Source: Acetobacter oryzoeni (GTDB lineage: Bacteria; Pseudomonadota; Alphaproteobacteria; Acetobacterales; Acetobacteraceae). From it: a stretch of 64,000 bases of DNA. A model generated the notes under the pieces. It ran no database searches. It worked only from the letters and a program-made list of their open reading frames with translations, and had not been told where the DNA came from. Both the position numbers and the translations under genes were made by a program. The DNA lies in the NCBI RefSeq assembly GCF_004014775.2, contig NZ_CP042808.1, forward strand, positions 248,001 to 312,000. The letters run 5' to 3'. Each line of letters opens with the position of its first letter. The first letter of the stretch is position 1. This document shows positions 17,224 through 25,790 of the stretch, piece after piece.

Positions 17224-19074
17224 TTATATTTCTTCAACAACTTCTATATGAGACGGAAACTCTACTTCTTTATTTTCATCCAGAATATAATAGTGAATAT
17301 TTTCAGAAACCCAATCTTCCCGGAAATCACAATCCTTATAAATGTTACGGCATGGCGTATTATCTGGAAGATCATGAATAGATGCCGTTACACGAACATC
17401 TCCATGTTTTTCTCTAACGTGGCTGACAACATCAGCAATAATACTCTTTTCTACTTCCATGCCCAAAACACGGCAGCTCATAACAAACTGTACAATTTCA
17501 TTATTGCGTAGGTATATTACGCTTACCAATCCATATTTAGTGAATTTGTCCTGAACAGTTGCAACAATAACTTCTCCGCCTTCAGCAAGAAAGCGTGTGA
17601 GTTCTTCAAATGTCCAACGTTTACCAGATGTGTTGAACTGATTGGTCTTGTTGGTAAGTTCTAAGGCACGTGCCAGTTCTGGTTGTTCTGCATCTGTGAT
17701 GTAGGTGAGGCAGACCGTACATTCCAACGATGCCAGAAATTCTTCACGGTTCAGGTTGGTGCGTGTTTCTTCACGGGCAATTTGTCCTCGGATCATGGTT
17801 TCCCGTTGGACTGATTCCTGTGTCAGGCGAGCAACCTGCGTTTCGGGGGACCACAAAAGAATACGACGCGTGAGATACGGGTTGCCGCCAATTGTACGAA
17901 TTTCAGGAAACGCCGTATTAACAGCAGCGCGTTCTACAGGGTTATCATCTACAAACACAACGCTTTTGGGTTTGATGTTAAATTCCTGGCAGATGGCAGC
18001 AATATTTTCTGGTTTGGGCGTCCAGTTAATTTTAACAGAGGCAAAATCTTCCAATTTAATAAACTGCGGGTTGATAATATCATCCCACCGTTCACGCACA
18101 TAGGCTTCATCATTTTTGGAGCAAATGGCCACCAGAATACCGCGTGCGCGCAAGGTATGGATAGTTTCCCACAAACCTACAGGCCAACCATCGGTACGTG
18201 GCCAAGGTTGTACTTCTGGGCGGTAATGTTCCGCTATCTGGCCGCGCCATAGGGTGTTGTCCAGATCAAAAATAACGGCCTTAACCTGATCTACCTGATG
18301 TACAGTGCGATGAGCTGCAACAATCTGGCGGAAAATGGTTTTAATAAATTCTTCCCGGTGAATAGGATAAATGGTTTCTAGTGCAGGAATGGGTTCATTG
18401 CGTTCAATGGCACCGAAATCATCCCAATCCTGAAAAGACAAACCGCCATGAGTATGGAAGTAAATAACATCATCCAGCACATAGCATTTGCCTAAAGAAG
18501 ACACGACGGAATCAACGTCTAGTACATAGGCATTTTTATAACTGGAAATTTTTTTGGCCAGATGCATGTTCAAGCGCCTGACCATATAGGTCAGGTCTAC
18601 TTCTGTACCTTGTGAGAGCAAGCTGGAAGCTGTGCTTATTTGCGGAACTATAAAGTTAGAGACAAATGTTAATAACCCATGTTTGCGGTTGTAAAGCAGT
18701 GCCGCATCTAGCATGACATCTAGCGTGTTTAAGGCATCGTGCAGAATACTCTCTGCAAATGCTGGGTCGTTAAGCCTAAACCCTTCTATCACACGGTCAC
18801 TTAAAACAGTGCGTAATGGAATTTGTACATATTGTAGATCGTACTGATCTGCCGGTACGGGTGGGGTTTCAGGTAAAATACTTACAAAATTATAAGGGAT
18901 GTAATCAAAATTGATATCTGGATAATATCCCTTAAAGGCTTCCAAATATAAAGAAGTTAAGCATGAGCCAACCAAGAGAATGCGATTGATCTTGCGCTCT
19001 GTTTTTTGAAGATCTGTAGGAAATAGAAAATCCGGAGATGCAAGAGGAGAATTATTGTTTGTTGTTGTCGACAT
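17224..19074 (-). CDS. FkbH-like HAD-IIIC family protein
   Basis: A 616-residue protein. The N-terminal ~230 residues match the SGNH-like/unknown domain usual in this family. A HAD-IIIC domain follows with the nucleophile motif 'FDLDNTLW' (Asp270, Asp272), 'AICSKNDE' and 'VFVDDNPVERAAV'. The C-terminal GNAT-like part has 'LELTNKTNQFN'. FkbH-type enzymes take 1,3-bisphosphoglycerate and load a glyceryl unit onto a carrier or themselves; relatives also occur in surface-glycan loci. The start at 19074 has GGAG seven bases upstream; five more in-frame residues could precede it. No acyl carrier protein is nearby. It lies between the small repeat protein and the glycosyltransferases, so decoration of a glycan is the likely context. 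Confidence 0.85.
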   Translation of the reverse strand: MSTTTNNNSPLASPDFLFPTDLQKTERKINRILLVGSCLTSLYLEAFKGYYPDINFDYIPYNFVSILPETPPVPADQYDLQYVQIPLRTVLSDRVIEGFRLNDPAFAESILHDALNTLDVMLDAALLYNRKHGLLTFVSNFIVPQISTASSLLSQGTEVDLTYMVRRLNMHLAKKISSYKNAYVLDVDSVVSSLGKCYVLDDVIYFHTHGGLSFQDWDDFGAIERNEPIPALETIYPIHREEFIKTIFRQIVAAHRTVHQVDQVKAVIFDLDNTLWRGQIAEHYRPEVQPWPRTDGWPVGLWETIHTLRARGILVAICSKNDEAYVRERWDDIINPQFIKLEDFASVKINWTPKPENIAAICQEFNIKPKSVVFVDDNPVERAAVNTAFPEIRTIGGNPYLTRRILLWSPETQVARLTQESVQRETMIRGQIAREETRTNLNREEFLASLECTVCLTYITDAEQPELARALELTNKTNQFNTSGKRWTFEELTRFLAEGGEVIVATVQDKFTKYGLVSVIYLRNNEIVQFVMSCRVLGMEVEKSIIADVVSHVREKHGDVRVTASIHDLPDNTPCRNIYKDCDFREDWVSENIHYYILDENKEVEFPSHIEVVEEI

Positions 19075-19403
19075 AAAGAACTCCGCCAAGATAGCTCTTA
19101 TTCTATTTAGATTCGTAATGAAGAGATTGCTTGTTCAGTGAGGGAAATGAGTAAGAGCGTAAGGCCTCATTGAAAGTTTATAAAAAATTAATTCATACAA
19201 CACAATGAACCTCTTTATAGTCTCCCGCCAACATGAAGGAAAGTATTTTTAGGCAATGAATTCAGGGAGGGGAATGAGAAAATTATAGATAAACAGAATA
19301 ATTTTCATGTAGAGAAATAGTTAACTGTTGTATTTTCTAACATAAAAATTTATATTCTGAATAAGAACCTGCAAATAGAGATAGCATTCAAACGGAAGAT
19401 GCA
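19075..19403. other. AT-rich divergent intergenic region
   Basis: A 329-bp gene-free stretch between two divergent genes, the FkbH-like gene (minus) and the repeat glycosyltransferase (plus). It is visibly richer in A and T than the surrounding genes. I found one good promoter candidate for the plus-strand gene (19328-19356) and the GGAG ribosome-binding site of the minus-strand gene. I saw no strong inverted repeat or RNA gene. Confidence 0.6.
19328..19356 (+). promoter_or_regulatory. Candidate housekeeping promoter
   Basis: TTGTAT (19328-19333), a 17-bp spacer and TATATT (19351-19356) fit a sigma-70-type promoter for the glycosyltransferase starting at 19404. Chance matches are more likely in AT-rich DNA. 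Confidence 0.4.
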
Positions 19404-20954
19404 ATGGTAAGTTTAACTGCCTGGAATAAAAAAGACATAAAATCAATAATTGATTCAGGAAAATTCGATATTGAATTTTATTTAAAAGAAAATCCAGATG
19501 TGAAAAAATCTGGTCTTGATCCAATTATACATTATGTTCTTTACGGGGTGCATGAAAACCGTAATCCTAATGATAATTTCAATACAGAAATATATTATAA
19601 TCTTTATAAAAATGTGATCGGGAAGAATGAGAATCCCTTTGCTCATTATATAAGAAATAATGACCATATGTTTTTCTTTGAAAAAGGTCTATTGCAGGAA
19701 TATTCGTATGTTTCCATTACGAATGCATTGAACAGATTAAAGAAATATCCGTTCTTTAATGAAGAAGATTATGTGCGTATGAACAGCGATGTTTCATCCG
19801 CCAGTATGCCAACTGCCCGCCATGCTTTGCTGTATGGTATTGGCGAAGGGAGAGAAATTTTTTCCAAGCGTTCAATCATGCGCTTTTTGGGTAATGAATG
19901 TAAGCACGACGTTAATTACAAGATAACTGATAAAGTTTATGGTAAGAATTTTCCTAAAACAATTGGGGTATTCTACCACTCTGAAGGTAATTCCTTTATT
20001 CAGGAACTGGCCGAGTGTTTAAGCGACTATCTGTGCGATGCCGGTTTGAATGCCAAGGTGCTGACCGAAAAAACGCCAGAGGAAGAAACACCTGAACTCT
20101 GCATTTTCTGTGCTCCGCATGAGTTCTTCTTTCTGGATGGCAATGAAATCTGGAAGCGTGATGAGATTATTAGAAAATCCATCATGTTCAATACAGAACA
20201 ACCTCAGACACTCTGGTTTACACGTGGCATTCTGTACATCCTTATGTCAGCTGGGGTGATGGATCTGTGTTATCAAAATCTCAAATCCTTTTCAGATGTC
20301 GGGCTTCCGGTCTTCCACTTTGATCCGCCGGTTAAAATAGAGGCTTGCAAACTTTCCGAGGCAGACAAAAAGCATCCCTTGTTCCGTATTTTGCCAGAAA
20401 AGGCCAAAACAGGTTCTACGCCATTCCGACCAATTGCCGAGCGTGATATTGATGTCAGCTTTTTTGGGAATGCTTCCCGCAAGCGCGAAAAGTTCTTTTC
20501 ACGTTCAGCAGCTTTCTTTTCCAACTACCAGTGCTTCTTGTATTACCGTAAGGCAGATGGGCCTATCCCCTCTACCGGTGTTTACGACATTCTTTCGCGC
20601 CTTCCACGCTATGTCGCAGAAAACTCCAAGGTAGCGTTAAACATTCATCGTGATGATAACTGCTTTTTTGAATGGCATCGTATTGTCAAGCAGGGTCTGG
20701 CTTCCGGTACTATCGTTGTTACAGAAGAATGTTTCCCGCATCCGCTGTATAAGGCAGGTGAGCACTTTCTGTCTGAAACGCCGCGGCATATGCCCAATCT
20801 GGTGGAATGGTTGATTCAGACTGAGGATGGGCAAAAAGAGGCAGCCAGAATTCAGCAGAATATCTTTGATTTGCTGCAAGATGAAAAAATATTCAATTCC
20901 AAGAATATCGATCTCAAAAACTATATTTCTGCTGTGTGGAGCACTGTGAAATGA
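19404..20954 (+). CDS. Aromatic-repeat glycosyltransferase, CgeB-like C terminus
   Basis: A 516-residue protein. Residues ~20-160 contain three aromatic repeats, the clearest being 'FDIEFYLKENPDVKKSGLDP' ending in 'ENRNPN', with a weaker copy near 118-155 ('GIGEGRE'). The rest looks like a GT-B glycosyltransferase of the CgeB/family-1 type: 'DVSFFGNASRKREKFF', 'VALNIHRDDNCFFEWHRI' and 'LASGTIVVTEECFPHPLY'. Donor and acceptor are unknown. Codons are AT-richer than in the flanking housekeeping genes. Its TGA overlaps the next ATG by four bases, so it is translationally coupled to the GT2 gene. Confidence 0.8.
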   Translation: MVSLTAWNKKDIKSIIDSGKFDIEFYLKENPDVKKSGLDPIIHYVLYGVHENRNPNDNFNTEIYYNLYKNVIGKNENPFAHYIRNNDHMFFFEKGLLQEYSYVSITNALNRLKKYPFFNEEDYVRMNSDVSSASMPTARHALLYGIGEGREIFSKRSIMRFLGNECKHDVNYKITDKVYGKNFPKTIGVFYHSEGNSFIQELAECLSDYLCDAGLNAKVLTEKTPEEETPELCIFCAPHEFFFLDGNEIWKRDEIIRKSIMFNTEQPQTLWFTRGILYILMSAGVMDLCYQNLKSFSDVGLPVFHFDPPVKIEACKLSEADKKHPLFRILPEKAKTGSTPFRPIAERDIDVSFFGNASRKREKFFSRSAAFFSNYQCFLYYRKADGPIPSTGVYDILSRLPRYVAENSKVALNIHRDDNCFFEWHRIVKQGLASGTIVVTEECFPHPLYKAGEHFLSETPRHMPNLVEWLIQTEDGQKEAARIQQNIFDLLQDEKIFNSKNIDLKNYISAVWSTVK

Positions 20955-21721
20955 GCGTTATCAAGCCATGGGACCCCAGCCCGGAAGTTGTTTTTTCCTA
21001 TAAGAAAAAATCTCGGAAGCCCAAAAACCTGATTACGGTCTGCGTTACCAACTTTAATTATGCTTCTGTTATTGAAGAGTGCCTGGATAGCATTGCAGAC
21101 CAAACGCATGCTGATCTGGAAATTGTGGTTGTTGATGATTGCTCCCAGCGAGATGATTCCGTTGATGTGATTGCGGAATGGATGGAAGAAAACAAGCAGC
21201 GTTTTTATAGCCTGCAGTGTTTGACCAACCCGCGGAATCAGGGGCCATCATTTTCGCGCAATATGGCGTTTGCACATGCGCAATCAGAGTATGTGTTTAT
21301 TATTGATGCCGATAATACCATTTATCCAACTGCGCTAGAAAAAATCTACACAGCGCTTTTGCAGGGTAAGTTTCCAGCGGTTTATACCCAGATTGAAGAG
21401 TTTGGAGATCGCAAAGGTATTGGCCATGCCGATATCTGGGATGCCGCACGCATGCGCAAGAACAACTATGTGGATGTGATGGCGCTTATCCGTAAAAGCG
21501 CGTGGGAAAAGGTTGGCGGCTTCTCACATATTGAAGAAGGTTGGGAAGATTATGATTTCTGGCTGAAGTTTATTGATGCAGGGTTAGAGCCCGGATATCT
21601 GCCAGAAATTCTGTGTCGCTACCGTGTGCATAATTCTTCCCGCACAGTAACGGAAGCATTGGCTGCACATTATGATCTGGAATTGGTGATGGAGTTCCGT
21701 CACCCAGATTTGGTTGAGTAA
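20951..21721 (+). CDS. GT2 family glycosyltransferase
   Basis: A 256-residue GT-A glycosyltransferase. The N-terminal nucleotide-binding fold has 'LITVCVTNFNYASVIEECL' and 'VVVDDCS', the DxD motif is in 'FIIDADN', and the acceptor-side motif is 'GWEDYDFWLKF'. It would add a sugar to a surface glycan. It starts within the preceding stop codon (ATGA). An in-frame ATG at 20936 is possible but less economical. A terminator follows. Confidence 0.9.
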   Translation: MSVIKPWDPSPEVVFSYKKKSRKPKNLITVCVTNFNYASVIEECLDSIADQTHADLEIVVVDDCSQRDDSVDVIAEWMEENKQRFYSLQCLTNPRNQGPSFSRNMAFAHAQSEYVFIIDADNTIYPTALEKIYTALLQGKFPAVYTQIEEFGDRKGIGHADIWDAARMRKNNYVDVMALIRKSAWEKVGGFSHIEEGWEDYDFWLKFIDAGLEPGYLPEILCRYRVHNSSRTVTEALAAHYDLELVMEFRHPDLVE

Positions 21722-21744
21722 TCAGGTATTCTAGATACAGCGTT

Positions 21745-21782
21745 ATAAAAAAGAGCGGAAGCAATTCCGCTCTTTTTTATTT
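21745..21782. terminator. Bidirectional terminator
   Basis: A perfect 10-bp stem (AAGAGCGGAA at 21751-21760, loop GCAA, complement at 21765-21774) has an A-run before it and a T-run after it. It separates the GT2 gene (plus) from the barrel gene (minus). Confidence 0.9.
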
Positions 21783-21796
21783 TTAATATGCAACGG

Positions 21797-22867
21797 TTAA
21801 AACACACTATTAAATGCCACCTGCGGTGAAACCGAAAACCCGGTATTGTGGCCGGCAAAATAGGTTGAAACACCAGCAATAACCCCAAAACGGGGGGACC
21901 AGTTGTATTCAACAGCAGGGGCTATCAGCCAGTCCCCTGAAGAACTGTTGATACGGTCTATCCGTTCTATTTTACCGCTTGTAGGCGTACGGCCTTTAAC
22001 GTGAGATCCATCGGCCCAGTCTCGCGCTAGATCCATGGCCAACACCCATTTCTGGTTGATGCCAAATTCTAGAGAAAACCCGCTTTCTCCATACATGCCG
22101 GGTTGCGCTGTGCCGCGGAATCCAACCTCAGTGCCATAACTGCTCACATTATGTAGATGTGCAGTTGTAAGTGCCCGGCGGAAAGTGCCCCACATACGCA
22201 AGCGCAGTTCATGCTGACCCGGCAGCGTGTAAGTGGATTGTTCCGTAAAGGCTAGGCGGAACGTATAAACACCAGAGCCAACACCATCTTCAGCCCGGCC
22301 CAGCCTTTGATAATTGCCGGTGGGGAAACCAACCCCGGCAAATACGCTGAGCGCTGGAATATAGCGTGCTGGATCTGCGTCCAGATAACGCCACATTAAA
22401 TCAACAGGCAGATCTCCAAATTTGAGCCCGCTGCTGGTGCCTGCTTTCTTCTTCCACAAGTAACTGATGGTAGGGGTTACCTGAATACTGATGGAATCAG
22501 TGATGGAATATTTATACAGCGTAAAATTGGAAACGGATTGCTGGCGTGGGTGGAGCGGGTGGCTGTTGCCATTAGCATCCAGGTACCCCACGGGCAGGTT
22601 GTAACTGACGTAAGGTTCCCACGCGAACACCCCAGATTTGGAAAGCGCACCAGAAGGTGAGACGAGAGATCCCGTATACCATTGCGGGCGTGCTTCCCCC
22701 GGAGCTTGAGACCCAGCAGCGGCACTGTTGCCTGTATCAGCAGCATGCGCGGTGGAAAGGCCGACAGAAAGCAACAATGTGCCAACCAGAGAGCGACAAA
22801 CAGCAGGGCAACACTTAACGCCTGCGCGCGGCTGGAGGGAGGAAAACACACTGGCTGCCTGAATCAT
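21797..22867 (-). CDS. Exported outer-membrane beta-barrel (transporter-like) protein
   Basis: A 356-residue protein with a signal peptide (about 1-42, ending AHAAD), many alternating aromatic/polar strands and a C-terminal phenylalanine, as in outer-membrane barrels. Segments such as 'YKYSITDSISIQVTPTISYLW' (first part) and 'PALSVFAGVGFPTG' resemble the MetA-pathway/'transporter' barrel family, whose substrates vary. It starts inside the TGA of the AnsP-like permease (ATGA overlap), so both are on one transcript. An outer-membrane route serving the inner-membrane permease is a plausible inference. Confidence 0.75.
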   Translation of the reverse strand: MIQAASVFSSLQPRAGVKCCPAVCRSLVGTLLLSVGLSTAHAADTGNSAAAGSQAPGEARPQWYTGSLVSPSGALSKSGVFAWEPYVSYNLPVGYLDANGNSHPLHPRQQSVSNFTLYKYSITDSISIQVTPTISYLWKKKAGTSSGLKFGDLPVDLMWRYLDADPARYIPALSVFAGVGFPTGNYQRLGRAEDGVGSGVYTFRLAFTEQSTYTLPGQHELRLRMWGTFRRALTTAHLHNVSSYGTEVGFRGTAQPGMYGESGFSLEFGINQKWVLAMDLARDWADGSHVKGRTPTSGKIERIDRINSSSGDWLIAPAVEYNWSPRFGVIAGVSTYFAGHNTGFSVSPQVAFNSVF

Positions 22868-24357
22868 GATCTGTCTGACCCTTCATGGGGAACCAAAAAA
22901 TCTTCCGTCAACACAACAGAAGGAACGGTTTGTGGCACGGCGTCATGTTCCGGGGCGGAGCGCATACGGCGCCAGCCCCATGCCAGCGCCAAAGCCAGCA
23001 GGGGAATGGCGCATATGGTTGCCGTTCCGGTTGGGTAATCAAACGCCATCAGCCCAACGATGCCAATAAAGAAGGCGAGAGCCAGCCAAGAGGTAAATGG
23101 CGCGCCCGGCATCGGGAAAGAGGTGGGGGCAATCTCTCCACAGCGAATTTTTTTGCGCAGTTGAATCTGGCACAGCACAATAAAACACCACGTGCTGAGA
23201 ATACCCAGTGAAGCCAGACTGAGCATAATTTCAAAAATCTGGCTGGGGATGAAGTAATTCAGTACCACGCCCACCAGATAGATGGCCACGGTGGAAAGAA
23301 TGGCCGCAGAAGGCACAGCCTGTTTGTTCATGCGGGCCAAATAACGTGGGGCAGCCCCATCCAGCGCCAGTGCACGCAGTACGCGGCCAGTAGAATAAAG
23401 GCCGGAGTTCAGGCTGGAGAGAGCTGCTGTGAGCACCACAACATTCATCACACTGTCTATGCCCGGCACGCCTAACTTGGAGAGGAAGGTAACAAAGGGG
23501 CTGACACCAGCCTGATACGTGTTCCACGGCAGCAGCAGTACAAGCAGTGTAATGGTGCCTACGTAAAAAATGGCAATACGCCAGATAACGTTGTTAATGG
23601 CTTGCGGCAGAACGGATTTAACATCCTCACATTCCCCCGCAGCAGTGCCAATCAGCTCAATACTGGTGTAGGCAAATACAACGCCTTGCACCAATACCAG
23701 TGCCGGCAAAAAGCCGTGGGGAAACATGCCACCATTTTCGGTAATCAGATGCAGCCCGGTTGCGTGCCCATCTACGGGATAACGCAAGGCCAGAATAACC
23801 AGCGCGATAACCAGAAATCCGCCCAAGGCCAGCACTTTGACCAAAGAAAGCCAGAATTCCAGCTCACCAAACCATTTTACGCCGGTCAGGTTCATGCCGG
23901 TTATCAGCACAAGGGCCAGCAGGGCAAAAAGCCATTGCGGTACGCTGGAAAAAACAGGCCAAAAGCGCATGTAAAGCGCCACGGCAGTAATATCCACAAT
24001 GCCTGTTACAGCCCAGTTAAAAAAGGCCATGGTGCCTGCAATATAAGAGGCTTTAGGGCCTAAAAATTCCCGCGTGTAGGAAACAAAGCTGCCACTGGTG
24101 GGGCGGTACATTACCAATTCCCCCAATGCGCGCAGCATCAGAAAAGCAAAAACACCACACACCAGATAAACCAAGGCGAGAGAAGGTCCGACAGCCTGCA
24201 GGCGAGAGCCAGCCCCCAAAAACAACCCGGTGCCGATAGCCCCGCCCAGCGAGATCATTTGGATTTGCCGCTTACCCAAACCACGATGGTATCCATCTTC
24301 AGTGCGTGCGCCTGCATTGGCAGGTGTATGCCCGTCTGAGGTGGGGGAAGCAGTCAT
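22864..24357 (-). CDS. ansP: Amino acid permease, AnsP (L-asparagine permease)-like
   Basis: A 497-residue, 12-helix transporter of the amino acid-polyamine-organocation (APC) superfamily. The N terminus has 'GLGKRQIQMISLGGAIGTGL', the classic AAT-family entry. 'GIVDITAVALYMRFWP' and 'VPQW' are shared with AnsP asparagine permeases, so asparagine is the most likely substrate; GabP or other AAT permeases are the alternative. It precedes and overlaps the barrel gene. Upstream (24358-24615) is an AT-rich stretch in which I assign no site. Confidence 0.85.
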   Translation of the reverse strand: MTASPTSDGHTPANAGARTEDGYHRGLGKRQIQMISLGGAIGTGLFLGAGSRLQAVGPSLALVYLVCGVFAFLMLRALGELVMYRPTSGSFVSYTREFLGPKASYIAGTMAFFNWAVTGIVDITAVALYMRFWPVFSSVPQWLFALLALVLITGMNLTGVKWFGELEFWLSLVKVLALGGFLVIALVILALRYPVDGHATGLHLITENGGMFPHGFLPALVLVQGVVFAYTSIELIGTAAGECEDVKSVLPQAINNVIWRIAIFYVGTITLLVLLLPWNTYQAGVSPFVTFLSKLGVPGIDSVMNVVVLTAALSSLNSGLYSTGRVLRALALDGAAPRYLARMNKQAVPSAAILSTVAIYLVGVVLNYFIPSQIFEIMLSLASLGILSTWCFIVLCQIQLRKKIRCGEIAPTSFPMPGAPFTSWLALAFFIGIVGLMAFDYPTGTATICAIPLLALALAWGWRRMRSAPEHDAVPQTVPSVVLTEDFLVPHEGSDRS

Positions 24358-24615
24358 CTCGTCAACCTTGATTACAAAATTATGTCAGAACCGATTGGTA
24401 TCGGGTGCATTGGATTTTGCAGGTTGTAAAGATGGAACCGTTAAATAATCGCAATTAAATACGAATAGTGAGCAAGAATGAAGTTGAATCGTATAAGGAA
24501 TATGCAGAATCCATATTAATATCAGAAAAGACAAATATGGATATTTTGTTTTGATATTGAAATAATTCAAATATAAGTACTGTTCATGAGGATAAAAATG
24601 TTATTTATTTGTTAT

Positions 24616-25695
24616 CTAAGAAAGTAAAGAGAGCTGCGTTGTGGCTTCCTGATCTTGTGGATTTAAAAGAGTGGAAAGTGTAATACCCAAAAGTCTTACC
24701 GGGGTGCGCACAGGCAGCAATGGCGCAAGTAACCGGCACGCCATTTCGGCCAGAATTTCTTGATCTTGTACCGGATCGGCCAGAGAGAGGCTGCGTGTGC
24801 ATTGTTCAAAATCTGTATAGCGTAATTTCAGGGTAATCGTGCGGCCTGTCAGGTTTCGTTTCTGGCACCCGGCCCACACTTTGCTAGCCAGTTCACGTAA
24901 TGCCGCATGTAATTCGGTTTGGGTGTGCAAATCCTGTTCGAACGTGACTTCCTTGCCGAGTGATTTGCGCGGCCTGTTTGGTTCTACCGGCCGATCATCT
25001 TTGCCGCGAGCAATGCCATAATAAAATGCTGCCGCCTTGCCAAAATGCTGGCGCAAAATATCCAGCGAAAAACGGCGTAAATCTGCCCCTGTATGAATGC
25101 CCAGTGTGTGCATCCGCCGGGCTGTGGCAGGGCCCACGCCATGAAAAGCATTTACGGGCAGGGCGGCTACAAAATCTTCCCCCCGGTTGGGTGGAATAAC
25201 AAACTGCCCATTGGGTTTGCGATAATCGGAGGCCAGTTTGGCCAGAAATTTGTTGTAAGAGACCCCTGCGGAAGCTGTGAGCCCTGTTTCTTGCAAAATG
25301 GTAGCACGTATTTCTTTCGCAATGGCCGTGGCAGAGGGGCGGGGAAGGAGCGGATGCGTGACGTCCAGATAGGCCTCATCTAATGAAAGAGGCTGAATAA
25401 GGGGCGTATAACGTGCAAAAATAGCGTGAATCTGGGCAGAAACGGCACGGTAAACATCAAAACGCGGTGGCACAAAAATAAGGTGTGGGCATTTGCGCTG
25501 TGCCTGAACCGAAGGCATGGCTGAACGGACGCCAAATTTCCGGGCTTCATAACTGGCAGCGGCAACCACACCGCGCTCCTGGCATCTGCCTACCGCTACA
25601 GGTTGGCCTTTAAGCGCTGGGTTGTCCCGTTGCTCAACAGATGCATAAAAAGCATCCATATCAATATGGATAATGCGGCGTACAACTGCGGTCAT
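24616..25695 (-). CDS. dinB: DNA polymerase IV
   Basis: A Y-family translesion polymerase of 359 residues. The catalytic motifs are 'IDMDAFYASVEQR' at the N terminus and 'SLDEAYLDV' in the palm. 'SAGVSYNKFLAKLASD' and the helix-hairpin-helix 'FHGVGPATARRMHTLGI' follow, and the little-finger domain ends the protein. It has no obvious C-terminal beta-clamp extension. The ATG at 25695 is preceded by AGG at short spacing, and a GTG lies one codon upstream. No clear LexA operator was found. Confidence 0.94.
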   Translation of the reverse strand: MTAVVRRIIHIDMDAFYASVEQRDNPALKGQPVAVGRCQERGVVAAASYEARKFGVRSAMPSVQAQRKCPHLIFVPPRFDVYRAVSAQIHAIFARYTPLIQPLSLDEAYLDVTHPLLPRPSATAIAKEIRATILQETGLTASAGVSYNKFLAKLASDYRKPNGQFVIPPNRGEDFVAALPVNAFHGVGPATARRMHTLGIHTGADLRRFSLDILRQHFGKAAAFYYGIARGKDDRPVEPNRPRKSLGKEVTFEQDLHTQTELHAALRELASKVWAGCQKRNLTGRTITLKLRYTDFEQCTRSLSLADPVQDQEILAEMACRLLAPLLPVRTPVRLLGITLSTLLNPQDQEATTQLSLLS

Positions 25696-25738
25696 CACCT
25701 AGGTGTGTTAGCAGAAGACCACACAAAAGGGAACAAAT

Positions 25739-25778
25739 AGACAACAAACTCGGCTGAAAATCCTACCAACCGAGTTTG
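25739..25778 (-). terminator. Terminator after the beta-hydroxylase gene
   Basis: A 9-bp perfect stem (CAAACTCGG, 25745-25753, with CCGAGTTTG, 25770-25778) lies 13 bases past the stop. Read on the minus strand it is followed by a T-rich segment. Confidence 0.6.
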
Positions 25779-25790
25779 CAAATTGAAACA

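Noticed and set aside
25696..25790. LexA operator before dinB
   Set aside because: A GTTC is followed by an imperfect second half-site; too weak to claim.
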